Below are positions 7,000 through 14,329 of a stretch of 28,069 bases of DNA, piece by piece. Made by a program: the position numbers and the translations under genes. The first letter of the stretch is position 1, and each line of letters begins with the position of its first letter. Origin of the DNA: ZCTH02-B3 sp036563895 (GTDB lineage: Bacteria > Bacillota > Bacilli > Paenibacillales > Paenibacillaceae); contig DATCLN010000148.1 of assembly GCA_036563895.1 (NCBI GenBank), positions 1-28,069 of the forward strand, read 5' to 3'. The notes beneath the pieces were generated by a model. It was given only the letters and a program-made list of their open reading frames with translations. It made no database searches and was not told the origin of the DNA.

Positions 7000-8169
7000 A
7001 TGAATCCGTTTCGCTTTCACAACCCGACGGTGCTCTATTACGGTGCAGGACAGATTGAAGCCCACCTTGCGGACGAAGTGAGAAAATACGGCCGCAAGGT
7101 CCTGCTTGTCTACGGCGGCGGAAGCATCAAGCGCTTCGGCCTCTACGACAAGGTCATGGGCATTCTCCGCGATGCCGGCTGCCAGGTGTTCGAACTTGCG
7201 GGCATCGAGCCCAATCCGCGCCTGTCCAGCGTCCACAAGGGCGTCGACATCTGCAAAAAGGAAGGCATCGAGCTGGTGCTGGCCGTGGGCGGAGGTTCCG
7301 TGCTGGACGCCGCCAAGGCTGTAGCGGCCGGCGCCAAGTATGACGGAGACGTGTGGAATTTCTACATGCGCAAGGACCGCGTCAAGGACGCCCTGCCCCT
7401 TGGCACGATCCTGACCCTGGCCGCCACCGGTTCGGAGATGAACGGCAACACCGTGGTGACGAACTGGGAGACGAAGGACAAGCTGGGCATGGGTTCTCCC
7501 TATCTGTATCCGCGCTTTTCGTTCTGCGATCCGGCCAACACGCTGACCGTGCCGCGGGACCAGACCGTCTACGGCATCGCGGACATCATGAGCCACGTGT
7601 TCGAAAACTATTTCTCCACCGCCCCCAACACGCCGTATCAGGAACGGATGGCGGAAGGACTCCTGCAGACGGTCATCGAAACAGCGCCCAGGCTCGTCGA
7701 GAACCTCAATGATCTCGAAGCCCGCGAAACCATCATGTACTGCGGCACGATGGCCCTGAACGGCATGATCAGCATGGGCACGGCCGGCGACTGGGCGACC
7801 CACGCCATCGAGCACGCCATCAGCGCGATCTACGACATCCCCCACGGCGGAGGCCTGGCCATCGTGTTTCCCCGCTGGATGGAATACGTCGTTGACGATG
7901 CCGGGGACAAACTGGCGCAGCTGGCCGTCCGCGTGTTCGGTGTGGACCCGGCGGGCAAATCGAAGCGGGAAACGGCCCTGGAAGGCGTACGGCGGCTCCG
8001 GGAATTCTTCCGGTCCATCGGCGCGCCCGCGTCGCTCGCTGACTACGGCATCGGTGACGAAAATATTTCGGTCATGGCCGAGAAAGCGGTGCTTTTCGGT
8101 CCCATCGGCCGCATCCGGAAGCTGGAAAAAGAGGACGTGGAACGCATTTTGCGGGCCTGCCTGAACTGA
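7000..8169 (+). CDS. Iron-dependent alcohol dehydrogenase (butanol dehydrogenase type), copy 2
   Basis: This is also 389 residues and collinear with the protein at 2160, without a single gap visible by eye apart from a local shift near EYVVDDAGD. By eye about three quarters or more of residues are identical. The NAD site (GGGSVLDAAKA) and the metal ligands (Asp and His in ADIMSHVFE, His in HAIEH and IPHGGG) are all kept. Start ATG 7000 has GGGAGG 7 bases before it. An aldo/keto reductase gene follows 21 bases after the stop. The differences are concentrated on the surface and in helices of the C-terminal half, as expected of an old duplication with possible change of substrate. Confidence 0.93.
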   Translation: MNPFRFHNPTVLYYGAGQIEAHLADEVRKYGRKVLLVYGGGSIKRFGLYDKVMGILRDAGCQVFELAGIEPNPRLSSVHKGVDICKKEGIELVLAVGGGSVLDAAKAVAAGAKYDGDVWNFYMRKDRVKDALPLGTILTLAATGSEMNGNTVVTNWETKDKLGMGSPYLYPRFSFCDPANTLTVPRDQTVYGIADIMSHVFENYFSTAPNTPYQERMAEGLLQTVIETAPRLVENLNDLEARETIMYCGTMALNGMISMGTAGDWATHAIEHAISAIYDIPHGGGLAIVFPRWMEYVVDDAGDKLAQLAVRVFGVDPAGKSKRETALEGVRRLREFFRSIGAPASLADYGIGDENISVMAEKAVLFGPIGRIRKLEKEDVERILRACLN

Positions 8170-8190
8170 CCGCACGGGGAGGTGTGAGCG

Positions 8191-9219
8191 ATGCGATACC
8201 GCCACCTTGGCAAAACGGGACTCCGCGTCAGCGAGCTGTGCCTGGGCGCCATGACCTTCGGCATGTTCGCGGACGAACGGGAAAGCTTCCGCATCCTGGA
8301 CCGCTTCGCGGACGCGGGCGGCAATTTCATCGATACGGCGAATGTCTACTCCCAGGGCGTCTCTGAAGAAATCGTCGGCAAATGGCTGAAAGGGCGCGAC
8401 CGCTCCCAGTTTGTCATCGCCACGAAGGTCCGCTTCAGCATGGGCCAGGGTCCGAACGACGTGGGTCTCAGCCGCAAGCACATCCTGGACAGCGTGAAGG
8501 CCAGCCTGCGGCGCCTTGGCACTGACTACATTGATCTTTACCAAGTGCACGCATGGGACCCGAAAACCCCGCTGGAAGAGACGCTGTCCACCCTGAACGA
8601 CCTGGTGCGCGCCGGATACGTGCGCTACATCGGCGCCAGCAACTTCCGGGGCTGGCAGCTGCAGAAGGCGCTCGACCTCAGCCGGCTGCACGGATGGGAA
8701 GCCTTCGTCAGCCTGCAGCCGCAATACAACCTGCTCAGCCGGGCCGTCGAATATGAACTCATCCCCGTTTGCCTGAACGAAGGCCTGGGTGTCCTCCCGT
8801 GGAGTCCGCTTCGGGGAGGCTGGCTGAGCGGCAAATTCCGCCGCGGCATGACGGCGCCTCCGGAAGGTACGCGGGTGGCGCTGGCGGCGGAAAAGGGATG
8901 GTCCGAGACCTGGGAGCGCTACAACAACGAATTCACCTGGAACGTGCTGGACGCCCTGTTCGAGGCGGCGCAGGCTGCCGGCAGGACGCCGGCCCAGACC
9001 GCCATCAACTGGGTGCTCCACCGGCCCGGTGTCACGGCGCCGATCATCGGAGCCCGCAACGTGGCGCAGCTGGAAGACAATCTCGGCGCCATCGGCTGGA
9101 AGTTGGCGCCGGAACTTGTGGAGCTCCTCGACCGGGCAAGCCGTCTGCCGGTGGTCACCTACCCTTACGACGACGCCGCCGAACAGCAACAGCGCAGAGG
9201 CCGCGATTACGAGGAATGA
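8191..9219 (+). CDS. Aldo/keto reductase
   Basis: This 342-residue (alpha/beta)8-barrel NADP(H)-dependent oxidoreductase has the full catalytic tetrad visible: Asp48 and Tyr53 in FIDTANVYSQG, Lys79 in IATKV, His120 in DLYQVHAWD. The signature YVRYIGASNF and the C-terminal NADP-binding part (PIIGARNVAQLEDNLGA) are present. It resembles the YajO/YhdN-like AKR groups that reduce diverse aldehydes and ketones. Start ATG 8191 has GGGGAGG 8 bases upstream. It follows the second alcohol dehydrogenase by 21 bases and is almost certainly cotranscribed, so both likely reduce or oxidise related carbonyl compounds. It is convergent with the DMT exporter gene, with only 11 bases between stops. Confidence 0.92.
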   Translation: MRYRHLGKTGLRVSELCLGAMTFGMFADERESFRILDRFADAGGNFIDTANVYSQGVSEEIVGKWLKGRDRSQFVIATKVRFSMGQGPNDVGLSRKHILDSVKASLRRLGTDYIDLYQVHAWDPKTPLEETLSTLNDLVRAGYVRYIGASNFRGWQLQKALDLSRLHGWEAFVSLQPQYNLLSRAVEYELIPVCLNEGLGVLPWSPLRGGWLSGKFRRGMTAPPEGTRVALAAEKGWSETWERYNNEFTWNVLDALFEAAQAAGRTPAQTAINWVLHRPGVTAPIIGARNVAQLEDNLGAIGWKLAPELVELLDRASRLPVVTYPYDDAAEQQQRRGRDYEE

Positions 9220-9230
9220 CAGCCTTCTTT

Positions 9231-10163
9231 CTATTTCGGGACGGATCTGTCCCGCGCGACCCGCGCGGAATGCGCCTGGCGGCCGGCGACGGTCATCAGG
9301 GCAATGCCGGAAACCACCAGGACCATGGAGATCAGCTTCATGATGCCGACGGGCTCGTGCATGGCGACGGCGGACGCCGCGAGGCCGACGACGGGAATGG
9401 CCAGCAACCCGACGGAGACATGGATGGCGGACAGTTTTTGATTGACGTAGGTAAAAGCGGCAAAGGTCAGCGCATTGGCCACGATTCCGTTGTACAGCAT
9501 CGCCGCAACAAAATCGGCCGACAGGGGAATCGGACTGCCCTCATCCAGGATCAGGGCGGTCGGCGCGATGATGGCCAGGGCGGTCAGGCACATCCACGGA
9601 GCCGTATGAATCGGATTTTCGTCCCATTTCATTTTCTTGACCATGACGATCGACACCGCCCAGAAGATGGCGGCCAGAAGCAGCGAGAAGTTGCCCAGCA
9701 CCGCCGTCCGGCTGCTCCAGTCCAGCGCCCGGGGATTGAACAGCAGCAAAATTCCGGCAAATCCGGTGATGACGCCGGCCAGCTCCAGGCGCCGCAGCCT
9801 TTCACCCAGAAACAGCATCGCCAGCGGGACGACCCAAAGCGGCGTCGTGTAGACGAGGATGGCGGTTCTGCCGGCTTCCACGTGATGCAGGCCGATGCTG
9901 ACAAAGAGAAAATGAAGCCCGTAATGGAGCACGCCCACCGTCAGGATGAACGGCCATGTCCGGCGGGCGGGAAATCTCAGCTGCCCTGCCATGAGCGCAA
10001 CGGCAAACAGCGTGATGACGCCCAGGATGGTCCGCCACAAGGCAAAGGTCAGCGGCCCGACGAACAGCAGGGCGTACTTCATGATCGGCCAGTTGATTCC
10101 CCAGGTCAAAATGACGAAAATCAGCACAAGCCAGGCGTTGCGCTCTCCCGATCCGGAGGTCAC
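9231..10163 (-). CDS. DMT superfamily (EamA) transporter
   Basis: This 310-residue protein has about ten membrane helices arranged as two EamA repeats. The first begins WLVLIFVILTWGINWPIMK and contains the typical GLHHVEAGRTAILVYTTPLWV; the second contains FWAVSIVMVKK and, near the end, HEPVGIMKLISMVLVVSGIAL. Members export amino acids, purines or other metabolites. The start is GTG 10163, with GGAGGG 5 bases before it; it overlaps the stop of the upstream nitronate monooxygenase gene as GTGA, a sign of translational coupling. The longer frame from TTG 10202 would lie inside that gene. The coupling suggests export of a compound linked to the oxidase, but this is inference. Confidence 0.87.
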   Translation of the reverse strand: MTSGSGERNAWLVLIFVILTWGINWPIMKYALLFVGPLTFALWRTILGVITLFAVALMAGQLRFPARRTWPFILTVGVLHYGLHFLFVSIGLHHVEAGRTAILVYTTPLWVVPLAMLFLGERLRRLELAGVITGFAGILLLFNPRALDWSSRTAVLGNFSLLLAAIFWAVSIVMVKKMKWDENPIHTAPWMCLTALAIIAPTALILDEGSPIPLSADFVAAMLYNGIVANALTFAAFTYVNQKLSAIHVSVGLLAIPVVGLAASAVAMHEPVGIMKLISMVLVVSGIALMTVAGRQAHSARVARDRSVPK

Positions 10164-11152
10164 GGTTTCCCTCCGTCCTCCGACTGGCCGAGGGACGCCC
10201 AAGGCGCCAATCTTGCGGCGATTTCCGCCGCTTCCCGTTCCATGCGGTCAAACAGTTCCTGCACCGTGAGCAGCTCGCGGATCAGCCCGATCCCCTGCCC
10301 GGCCCAGCCGTACCCTTCCGTTTCGTCGCCTTCGTGGATGAATTTGCGGTTCCTTTCGCCGGAAATCAGGTCCTTGATGGCCTCATAGCCGCCTCCCGCC
10401 GCCTCGGCATCGAGGATGCGCTGCACGAAGGGCGTGCGCACCGCCCGGGCGGGGATGCCGATCGACCGTTTGACGACCACGGTGTCCGTTTCGGTTCCCT
10501 TCAAAATGGCTTCGACGTATTTCGGATGGGCCCGGACGCATTCCTTCGTGGCGATGAAGCGGGTGCCCATCTCGACGCCTTCCGCTCCCAGCGCCAGGGC
10601 GGCCATGAGGCCCCGTCCGTCGGTTATGCCGCCCGCGGCGACCACCGGAATCGACACCGATTCGACGACGCGGGGGATGAGCACCATCGTGCCCGTATCG
10701 TCCCTTCCGATATGTCCGCCGCCCTCCTGCCCCACGGCCATGACCGCATCCGCGCCGAGGGATTCCGCTTTTTGCGCCTGTCTGACGGTGGCCACCAGCA
10801 CGAGCTTCACCGCGCCCGTGCCGTCCAGCATGCGCATGTACGGTTCCGGATTGCCGCCCGTGAAGGAGAAGACCCTGACCCCTTCCTCCAGGGCGGTTTC
10901 CAGCATTTCCGCAATGGGCCTGGGCGTATGGCCGATGGGGAAATTCACCCCGAAGGGCCTGGATGTCAGGCTTTTCGCCTTGCGGATCTCTTCCCGCAGC
11001 TCTTCCCTGTCATGAAACGACGCCGTCGAAATCTGGCCCAGTCCGCCCGCGTTGGAGACGGCCGCGGCCAATTCCGCGTAGGCGAGATAGGCCAGCCCGC
11101 CTTGGATGATCGGCAGACGTATGTTCAGCAGTTCGGTGATCCTCGTTTTCAT
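10160..11152 (-). CDS. Nitronate monooxygenase / 2-nitropropane dioxygenase family (FMN)
   Basis: This 330-residue TIM-barrel flavoenzyme oxidises alkyl nitronates with O2 and FMN; relatives include the enoyl-ACP reductase FabK. Seen in the sequence are the N-terminal LPIIQGGLAYLAYAELAAAVSNAGGLG, the signature GQEGGGHIG at 141-149 holding the active-site His, and the phosphate-binding PVVAAGGITDGRG and GAEGVEMGTRF. Start ATG 11152 follows a GGGGGG run by 7 bases; the frame continues 5 codons upstream to another ATG that overlaps this ribosome site and is unlikely. It overlaps the next gene by 4 bases. FabK identity cannot be fully excluded, but length and the GGHIG context fit the nitronate group better. 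Confidence 0.88.
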   Translation of the reverse strand: MKTRITELLNIRLPIIQGGLAYLAYAELAAAVSNAGGLGQISTASFHDREELREEIRKAKSLTSRPFGVNFPIGHTPRPIAEMLETALEEGVRVFSFTGGNPEPYMRMLDGTGAVKLVLVATVRQAQKAESLGADAVMAVGQEGGGHIGRDDTGTMVLIPRVVESVSIPVVAAGGITDGRGLMAALALGAEGVEMGTRFIATKECVRAHPKYVEAILKGTETDTVVVKRSIGIPARAVRTPFVQRILDAEAAGGGYEAIKDLISGERNRKFIHEGDETEGYGWAGQGIGLIRELLTVQELFDRMEREAAEIAARLAPWASLGQSEDGGKP

Positions 11153-11198
11153 GCGATTTCCCCCCATATGTACCGTTCAATCCCTTCCGGAACCGCGC

Positions 11199-11218
11199 GT
11201 CGTTCCATGTCGTTCCAT
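11199..11218. repeat. Tandem 10-base repeat upstream of the nitronate monooxygenase gene
   Basis: GTCGTTCCAT occurs twice in direct succession (11199-11208 and 11209-11218), about 47 bases upstream of the start codon. One helical turn of spacing is what two subunits of an activator or repressor would use. No regulator is adjacent. Confidence 0.35.
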
Positions 11219-11309
11219 TTCCTTTGCTCCCGTTCCTTCCCGTAATGAATATGCCTGGGAGCCTTCGGGCTTTTTGCGTTTTCCGGGGTTTTATGTATGC
11301 GCTTGAACG

Positions 11310-12092
11310 TCAGTAATACTTTGTCATGCCTCCGTCCACGATCAGCATTTGGCCGGTCACGTACGACGCGTCATCGGAAGCCAGAAACAGCGCCGCTCCC
11401 GCAAATTCCTCCACCGTTCCCGACCGGCCCAGGGGGATGCCGGATTCCGCTTCCGCCGCAACTTCTTCCGGCGTGATGCCCCTTCTTGCCGCCGTTGCGC
11501 GGTCCAGTTCCCGGATGCGGTCGGTCAGGATGCGTCCCGGCGCCAGGCCGTTCACGAGAATCCCGTGGGGCGCCAGTTCCATCGACAGCGTTTTCGTCAG
11601 GCCCGCCACGGCGGCGCGCATGGCGTTGGACAGGACGAGGCCGGGGATCGGCTGCTTGATGCTGTACGAAATGATGTTGATGATCCGCCCGCCTCCCCGT
11701 TCCTTCATCAGCGGGATAATGCCGCGGGTCATGCGCACGACGCTCATCAGGTTCAGGTCGAACGCTTGCTGCCATGCCTCGTCGTCCAGATCGAAAAACA
11801 ATCCCGCGGGAGGTCCTCCGGCGTTGTTCACCAGGATGTCCACCGCGCCGTATTTCTGCCGGATCGCGGCGAGCAGCCGGTCCACGTCCTCCCTGCGGGA
11901 GATGTCGGCGGCCAGACAGGCCACCTCCGCCCCGGTTTGTTCGCGAATGTCCTCTGCCGCCCGGCGGATGGCTTCCTCCGAGCGGCTGGCGATGAACAGC
12001 CGGGCGCCTTCCCGGGCGAACCGCAGCGCGATGCCCTTGCCAAGCCCGCGGCTCGCCGCTGTCACCACAGCCGTTTTGCCTTGCAGTTTCAA
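11310..12092 (-). CDS. SDR family oxidoreductase, FabG-like, lacking the classical YxxxK
   Basis: The protein is 260 residues, with the SDR fold and an NNAG motif (89-92), but the active site is unusual. The nucleotide motif reads TAASRGLG, with Ala where Gly is normal. The position of the catalytic Tyr-x3-Lys reads SNAMR (155-159), so both Tyr and Lys are replaced. The C-terminus (TGQMLIVDGGMTKYY) is typical. This pattern matches the BKR-like SDR subgroup that conserves SN.xR in place of YxxxK, so it is a real subfamily feature and not an error. Start is TTG 12092 with AAAGGAG 9 bases before it. It follows the phosphodiester glycosidase gene by 18 bases and probably shares its transcript. 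Confidence 0.87.
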   Translation of the reverse strand: MKLQGKTAVVTAASRGLGKGIALRFAREGARLFIASRSEEAIRRAAEDIREQTGAEVACLAADISRREDVDRLLAAIRQKYGAVDILVNNAGGPPAGLFFDLDDEAWQQAFDLNLMSVVRMTRGIIPLMKERGGGRIINIISYSIKQPIPGLVLSNAMRAAVAGLTKTLSMELAPHGILVNGLAPGRILTDRIRELDRATAARRGITPEEVAAEAESGIPLGRSGTVEEFAGAALFLASDDASYVTGQMLIVDGGMTKYY

Positions 12093-12110
12093 CGCGCATG
12101 TCTCCTTTCT

Positions 12111-13223
12111 TCACGGCAGCACCACGATGTTGGAAGCCAAAAGCCGTTCCCTGCCGTCCGAAGGCCGGTTGAGCACCTTGCCGTTGTAATAGAACGTGCT
12201 CGAACCCCCCCCGTCCAGATTGTATGCGTCGCGGACGTTAAACTCAAGCAGTTTGTCCTGCGCTTCCTCCAGCGTGACCCCGAGGCTGTAGTCCTTCTGC
12301 CGTCCGTCGATGACGATGAACAGCAGATCCCCGTTGGAAAAATGCCCGATCATCGTGCGCGGTTCCCGGCGGTTCGCCCACTTGGCGGGAATCTTCTGCT
12401 TTTTGCCGTCCTTGAGCAGGGTCGGCACGAAGGAGGCGCCGTGACGGACGCCCAGCTTCTTCAGCTCTTCCTTCGTCTTGATGTTGCCGCCGACGAGCCG
12501 GCCCTTGGCGTCGAACCCGATGAAGCTCCAGTCTTCCCCGGGGATGTCGAAGGTCTTGATCTCCCCGTCGACGACGGTGATGCCCATCGGGTAGATCAAT
12601 CCGTTCGCCCTGGCGAAGCCGCCGCCGTTGACGGCCAGCTTGGCGCCGGTGCGCTTTGCCGCCTGGCTGGTCGTCTCGCCCTTGCTCCCGACCTTGTCAT
12701 TGGCCAGCACCAGGCGAACGGCGCTCGGATCGTGCAGCTTCACCTTGGCCATGTATCCCCGGTAGCCGGCTTCCTTCAGCGTGAACACTTTGATGGTGGC
12801 CCGTTTGCCGAAGGTCTGACCGATCGGTTCGCCAAGGATGTTGGACAGCACCTGGTCCAGCACGTCACCGGTTTTTCGCCGCTGTTCTTCGCTTTTCTTG
12901 ATGATCTGTTCCAACGCGGCCTGCTGTTCGGCGGTGCGGTTTTGCTCCGCCTCGGCCTGGGCGATCAGGTCCGCGATGCTGCTCCGGATGTCGTCCAGCC
13001 GCGCTTCGGAGGCGATGGCGGATTCGGCCATTCCTTCGTAAACGAAGCCTGTTTCCTCCAGCAGACGGCCCGCCTCGAGGACGGAGGGCCTGACTTCGCC
13101 CGTGTCGAGTTGCGTCCCTTCCGCGTCGCCGATCAGCGCGGGAGTCCGCGCATGGACGACGCCCATCACCAGCAGCACTGCGGCCAGGATGCCGGCGATC
13201 CCCAGCTGAAACCTAGTAAACAC
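12111..13223 (-). CDS. Membrane-anchored phosphodiester glycosidase (NAGPA-like) with coiled-coil stalk
   Basis: This 370-residue protein has an N-terminal signal anchor at about 5-24, a helical coiled-coil stalk at about 45-125 rich in Glu, Gln and Ala, and a C-terminal catalytic domain. That domain belongs to the family of N-acetylglucosamine-1-phosphodiester alpha-N-acetylglucosaminidase (DUF2233). Its landmarks are VNGGGF (198-203), PRTMIGHF and NLDGGGSST (335-343). Relatives act outside the membrane on exopolysaccharide or teichoic-acid-like phosphodiesters; the substrate here is unknown. Start GTG 13223 has GGAGG 9 bases upstream and lies inside the upstream gene's last codons, an 11-base overlap. 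That gene encodes another coiled-coil membrane protein, a likely partner. Confidence 0.87.
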   Translation of the reverse strand: MFTRFQLGIAGILAAVLLVMGVVHARTPALIGDAEGTQLDTGEVRPSVLEAGRLLEETGFVYEGMAESAIASEARLDDIRSSIADLIAQAEAEQNRTAEQQAALEQIIKKSEEQRRKTGDVLDQVLSNILGEPIGQTFGKRATIKVFTLKEAGYRGYMAKVKLHDPSAVRLVLANDKVGSKGETTSQAAKRTGAKLAVNGGGFARANGLIYPMGITVVDGEIKTFDIPGEDWSFIGFDAKGRLVGGNIKTKEELKKLGVRHGASFVPTLLKDGKKQKIPAKWANRREPRTMIGHFSNGDLLFIVIDGRQKDYSLGVTLEEAQDKLLEFNVRDAYNLDGGGSSTFYYNGKVLNRPSDGRERLLASNIVVLP

Positions 13224-13713
13224 GGGCGGCTTCCTCCAGTTTCCTGATGGCGCTTTGGAGCTGCTGCAGCTGCTTGCTCAGGTCGTTGATGCGGTTGCTG
13301 AGCGCCTGCCTCGTCTCGTCCGTCCGACCCAGCGCATTGCCCGCCAGGGACAGCTCTTCCTGCACCCCGGCCAGACCTTCTTCCACGGCGGCAAGGCGTT
13401 CCAGAAGCTGGGCCGCGCTTTCCCGCTGATGCTGCAGCTGTTCGTGAAGGGCGTTGATGTCGTTTTTCAGCTCTTCCAGGCGGGCTTCGTTCGTCTTCCG
13501 AATGTCCTGCAATTCCTGCCGGAGGCCGGAGATGTAATGATCGGCCGCCACGTAGCAGCCGTACACGAGCGCACCCCAGACAAGGACGGCTCCCGTCCAG
13601 GCCTGCCATTTGAGCCCTCGGCGGCGCCTGGATTTTTCGCGCGTGCGGACGAGCCGGTCGCGTTCCGTCAGAATGCCGATCTCGTGCTGAATTTCGCCCT
13701 GAGTTTCAATCAT
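13213..13713 (-). CDS. Single-pass membrane protein with a long coiled coil
   Basis: This 166-residue protein, with no family I recognise by name, has a charged cytoplasmic N-terminus ending in a basic cluster (REKSRRRRGLK, about 25-35), a membrane helix at about 37-57, and about 100 residues of continuous heptad-like sequence with Leu/Ile and Glu/Gln. The C-terminal half alternates QLQQLQ and similar patterns. Start ATG 13713 is preceded by GGAAGGA; a longer frame to 13890 exists but its extra part is Phe-rich shadow sequence without a ribosome site. It overlaps the phosphodiester glycosidase gene by 11 bases. Matching topology and coiled coils suggest the two products assemble on the outer face of the membrane. 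Confidence 0.75.
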   Translation of the reverse strand: MIETQGEIQHEIGILTERDRLVRTREKSRRRRGLKWQAWTGAVLVWGALVYGCYVAADHYISGLRQELQDIRKTNEARLEELKNDINALHEQLQHQRESAAQLLERLAAVEEGLAGVQEELSLAGNALGRTDETRQALSNRINDLSKQLQQLQSAIRKLEEAARVY

Positions 13714-13916
13714 GGTTCCCGCATCCTTCCCAGCCCGCCGTGCGAATCCGGCGGAGCGACAAATCTCCCAACTACCATAAACATAAGACGTCCGGAAAAA
13801 TCGAATGTTGCGGAAAAAAAACGATCCGGTGCAACAAAAAAACGCCGGAAGGCCTGAAGGCACGGGCCGTCCGGAGCGGAATTGCGGCACGCGGAAACCC
13901 CGAAAACATTTTTCCC

Positions 13917-13945
13917 TTGCATTGCGACAGCATCACCGTTATAAT
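13917..13945 (+). promoter_or_regulatory. Strong sigma-A promoter of the Fur-box gene
   Basis: TTGCAT (13917-13922) and a perfect TATAAT (13940-13945) are separated by exactly 17 bases. Transcription would begin near 13952, just upstream of the Fur box. Confidence 0.8.
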
Positions 13946-13957
13946 GGGGCTGACGGG

Positions 13958-13972
13958 TGATAATGATTATCA
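13958..13972. promoter_or_regulatory. Perfect 7-1-7 Fur box
   Basis: TGATAAT-G-ATTATCA is identical to the 15-base Fur consensus described for Bacillus subtilis (7-1-7 inverted repeat). It lies from about +6 to +20 relative to the predicted start of transcription, so Fur with iron would block the promoter. PerR and Zur boxes share the architecture, but this exact sequence is the Fur form. Confidence 0.85.
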
Positions 13973-13992
13973 TTGACAAGGAGACGGTCGCC

Positions 13993-14196
13993 ATGAGCGT
14001 TCCGGAAATGCTGATTCCCCTGCTTGCCCTGATCCTGATTGGGCTCGGTGCCGCCGTATTGTTCCTGGCCGCCGATCTGGACATGTTCCGCCGCCATCTG
14101 GCCGGCGGGCGCAAACGGGCGTCTTCCGTCCGCGCGGGCGGCTTCTTCGCCGTCGGCAAGGCGGAACTGGAGCTTTCCGGAAACCGGGCCGACTGA
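13993..14196 (+). CDS. Small single-pass membrane protein under Fur control, unknown function
   Basis: This 67-residue protein is MSVPE followed by one strong membrane helix (about 7-27), then a short basic stretch (RRHLAGGRKR, about 33-42) and a soluble tail ending NRAD. I recognise no family; it has no Cys and only one His, so it does not look like a metal chaperone. Start ATG 13993 has AAGGAG 9 bases upstream; the frame continues to 13957 but that part is the Fur box itself. Own promoter, Fur box and terminator show that it is a real monocistronic gene induced when iron is scarce. Its convergent neighbour is a P1B-4 metal-efflux ATPase. A role in iron transport or in modulating a membrane complex is inference. 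Confidence 0.72.
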   Translation: MSVPEMLIPLLALILIGLGAAVLFLAADLDMFRRHLAGGRKRASSVRAGGFFAVGKAELELSGNRAD

Positions 14197-14216
14197 TGCG
14201 GTTATAAATGTAATGC

Positions 14217-14248
14217 AAGGACTCCGCGAATGGCGGAGTCCTTTTTTT
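14217..14248 (+). terminator. Rho-independent terminator of the Fur-box gene
   Basis: AAGGACTCCGC (14217-14227) pairs perfectly with GCGGAGTCCTT (14233-14243) around a 5-base loop, with seven T at 14242-14248. It lies 21 bases after the stop. It is oriented for the plus strand only. Confidence 0.92.
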
Positions 14249-14329
14249 GCACGCTACCGTCCATCGATCACGCTTCCCCGAAGTACAATGAAGACCCCTT
14301 TGCTCGCATGTCGTCCCTGCGCTGTAACA

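Noticed and set aside
6973..9189. 738-codon minus-strand open frame
   Set aside because: Antisense to two well-supported genes (alcohol dehydrogenase and aldo/keto reductase); no recognisable motif and no ribosome site.
11260..11275. Mini-hairpin AGCC-TTCG-GGCT followed by TTTT
   Set aside because: It reads as a terminator only on the plus strand, where no gene precedes it; on the minus strand there is no T run after the stem.
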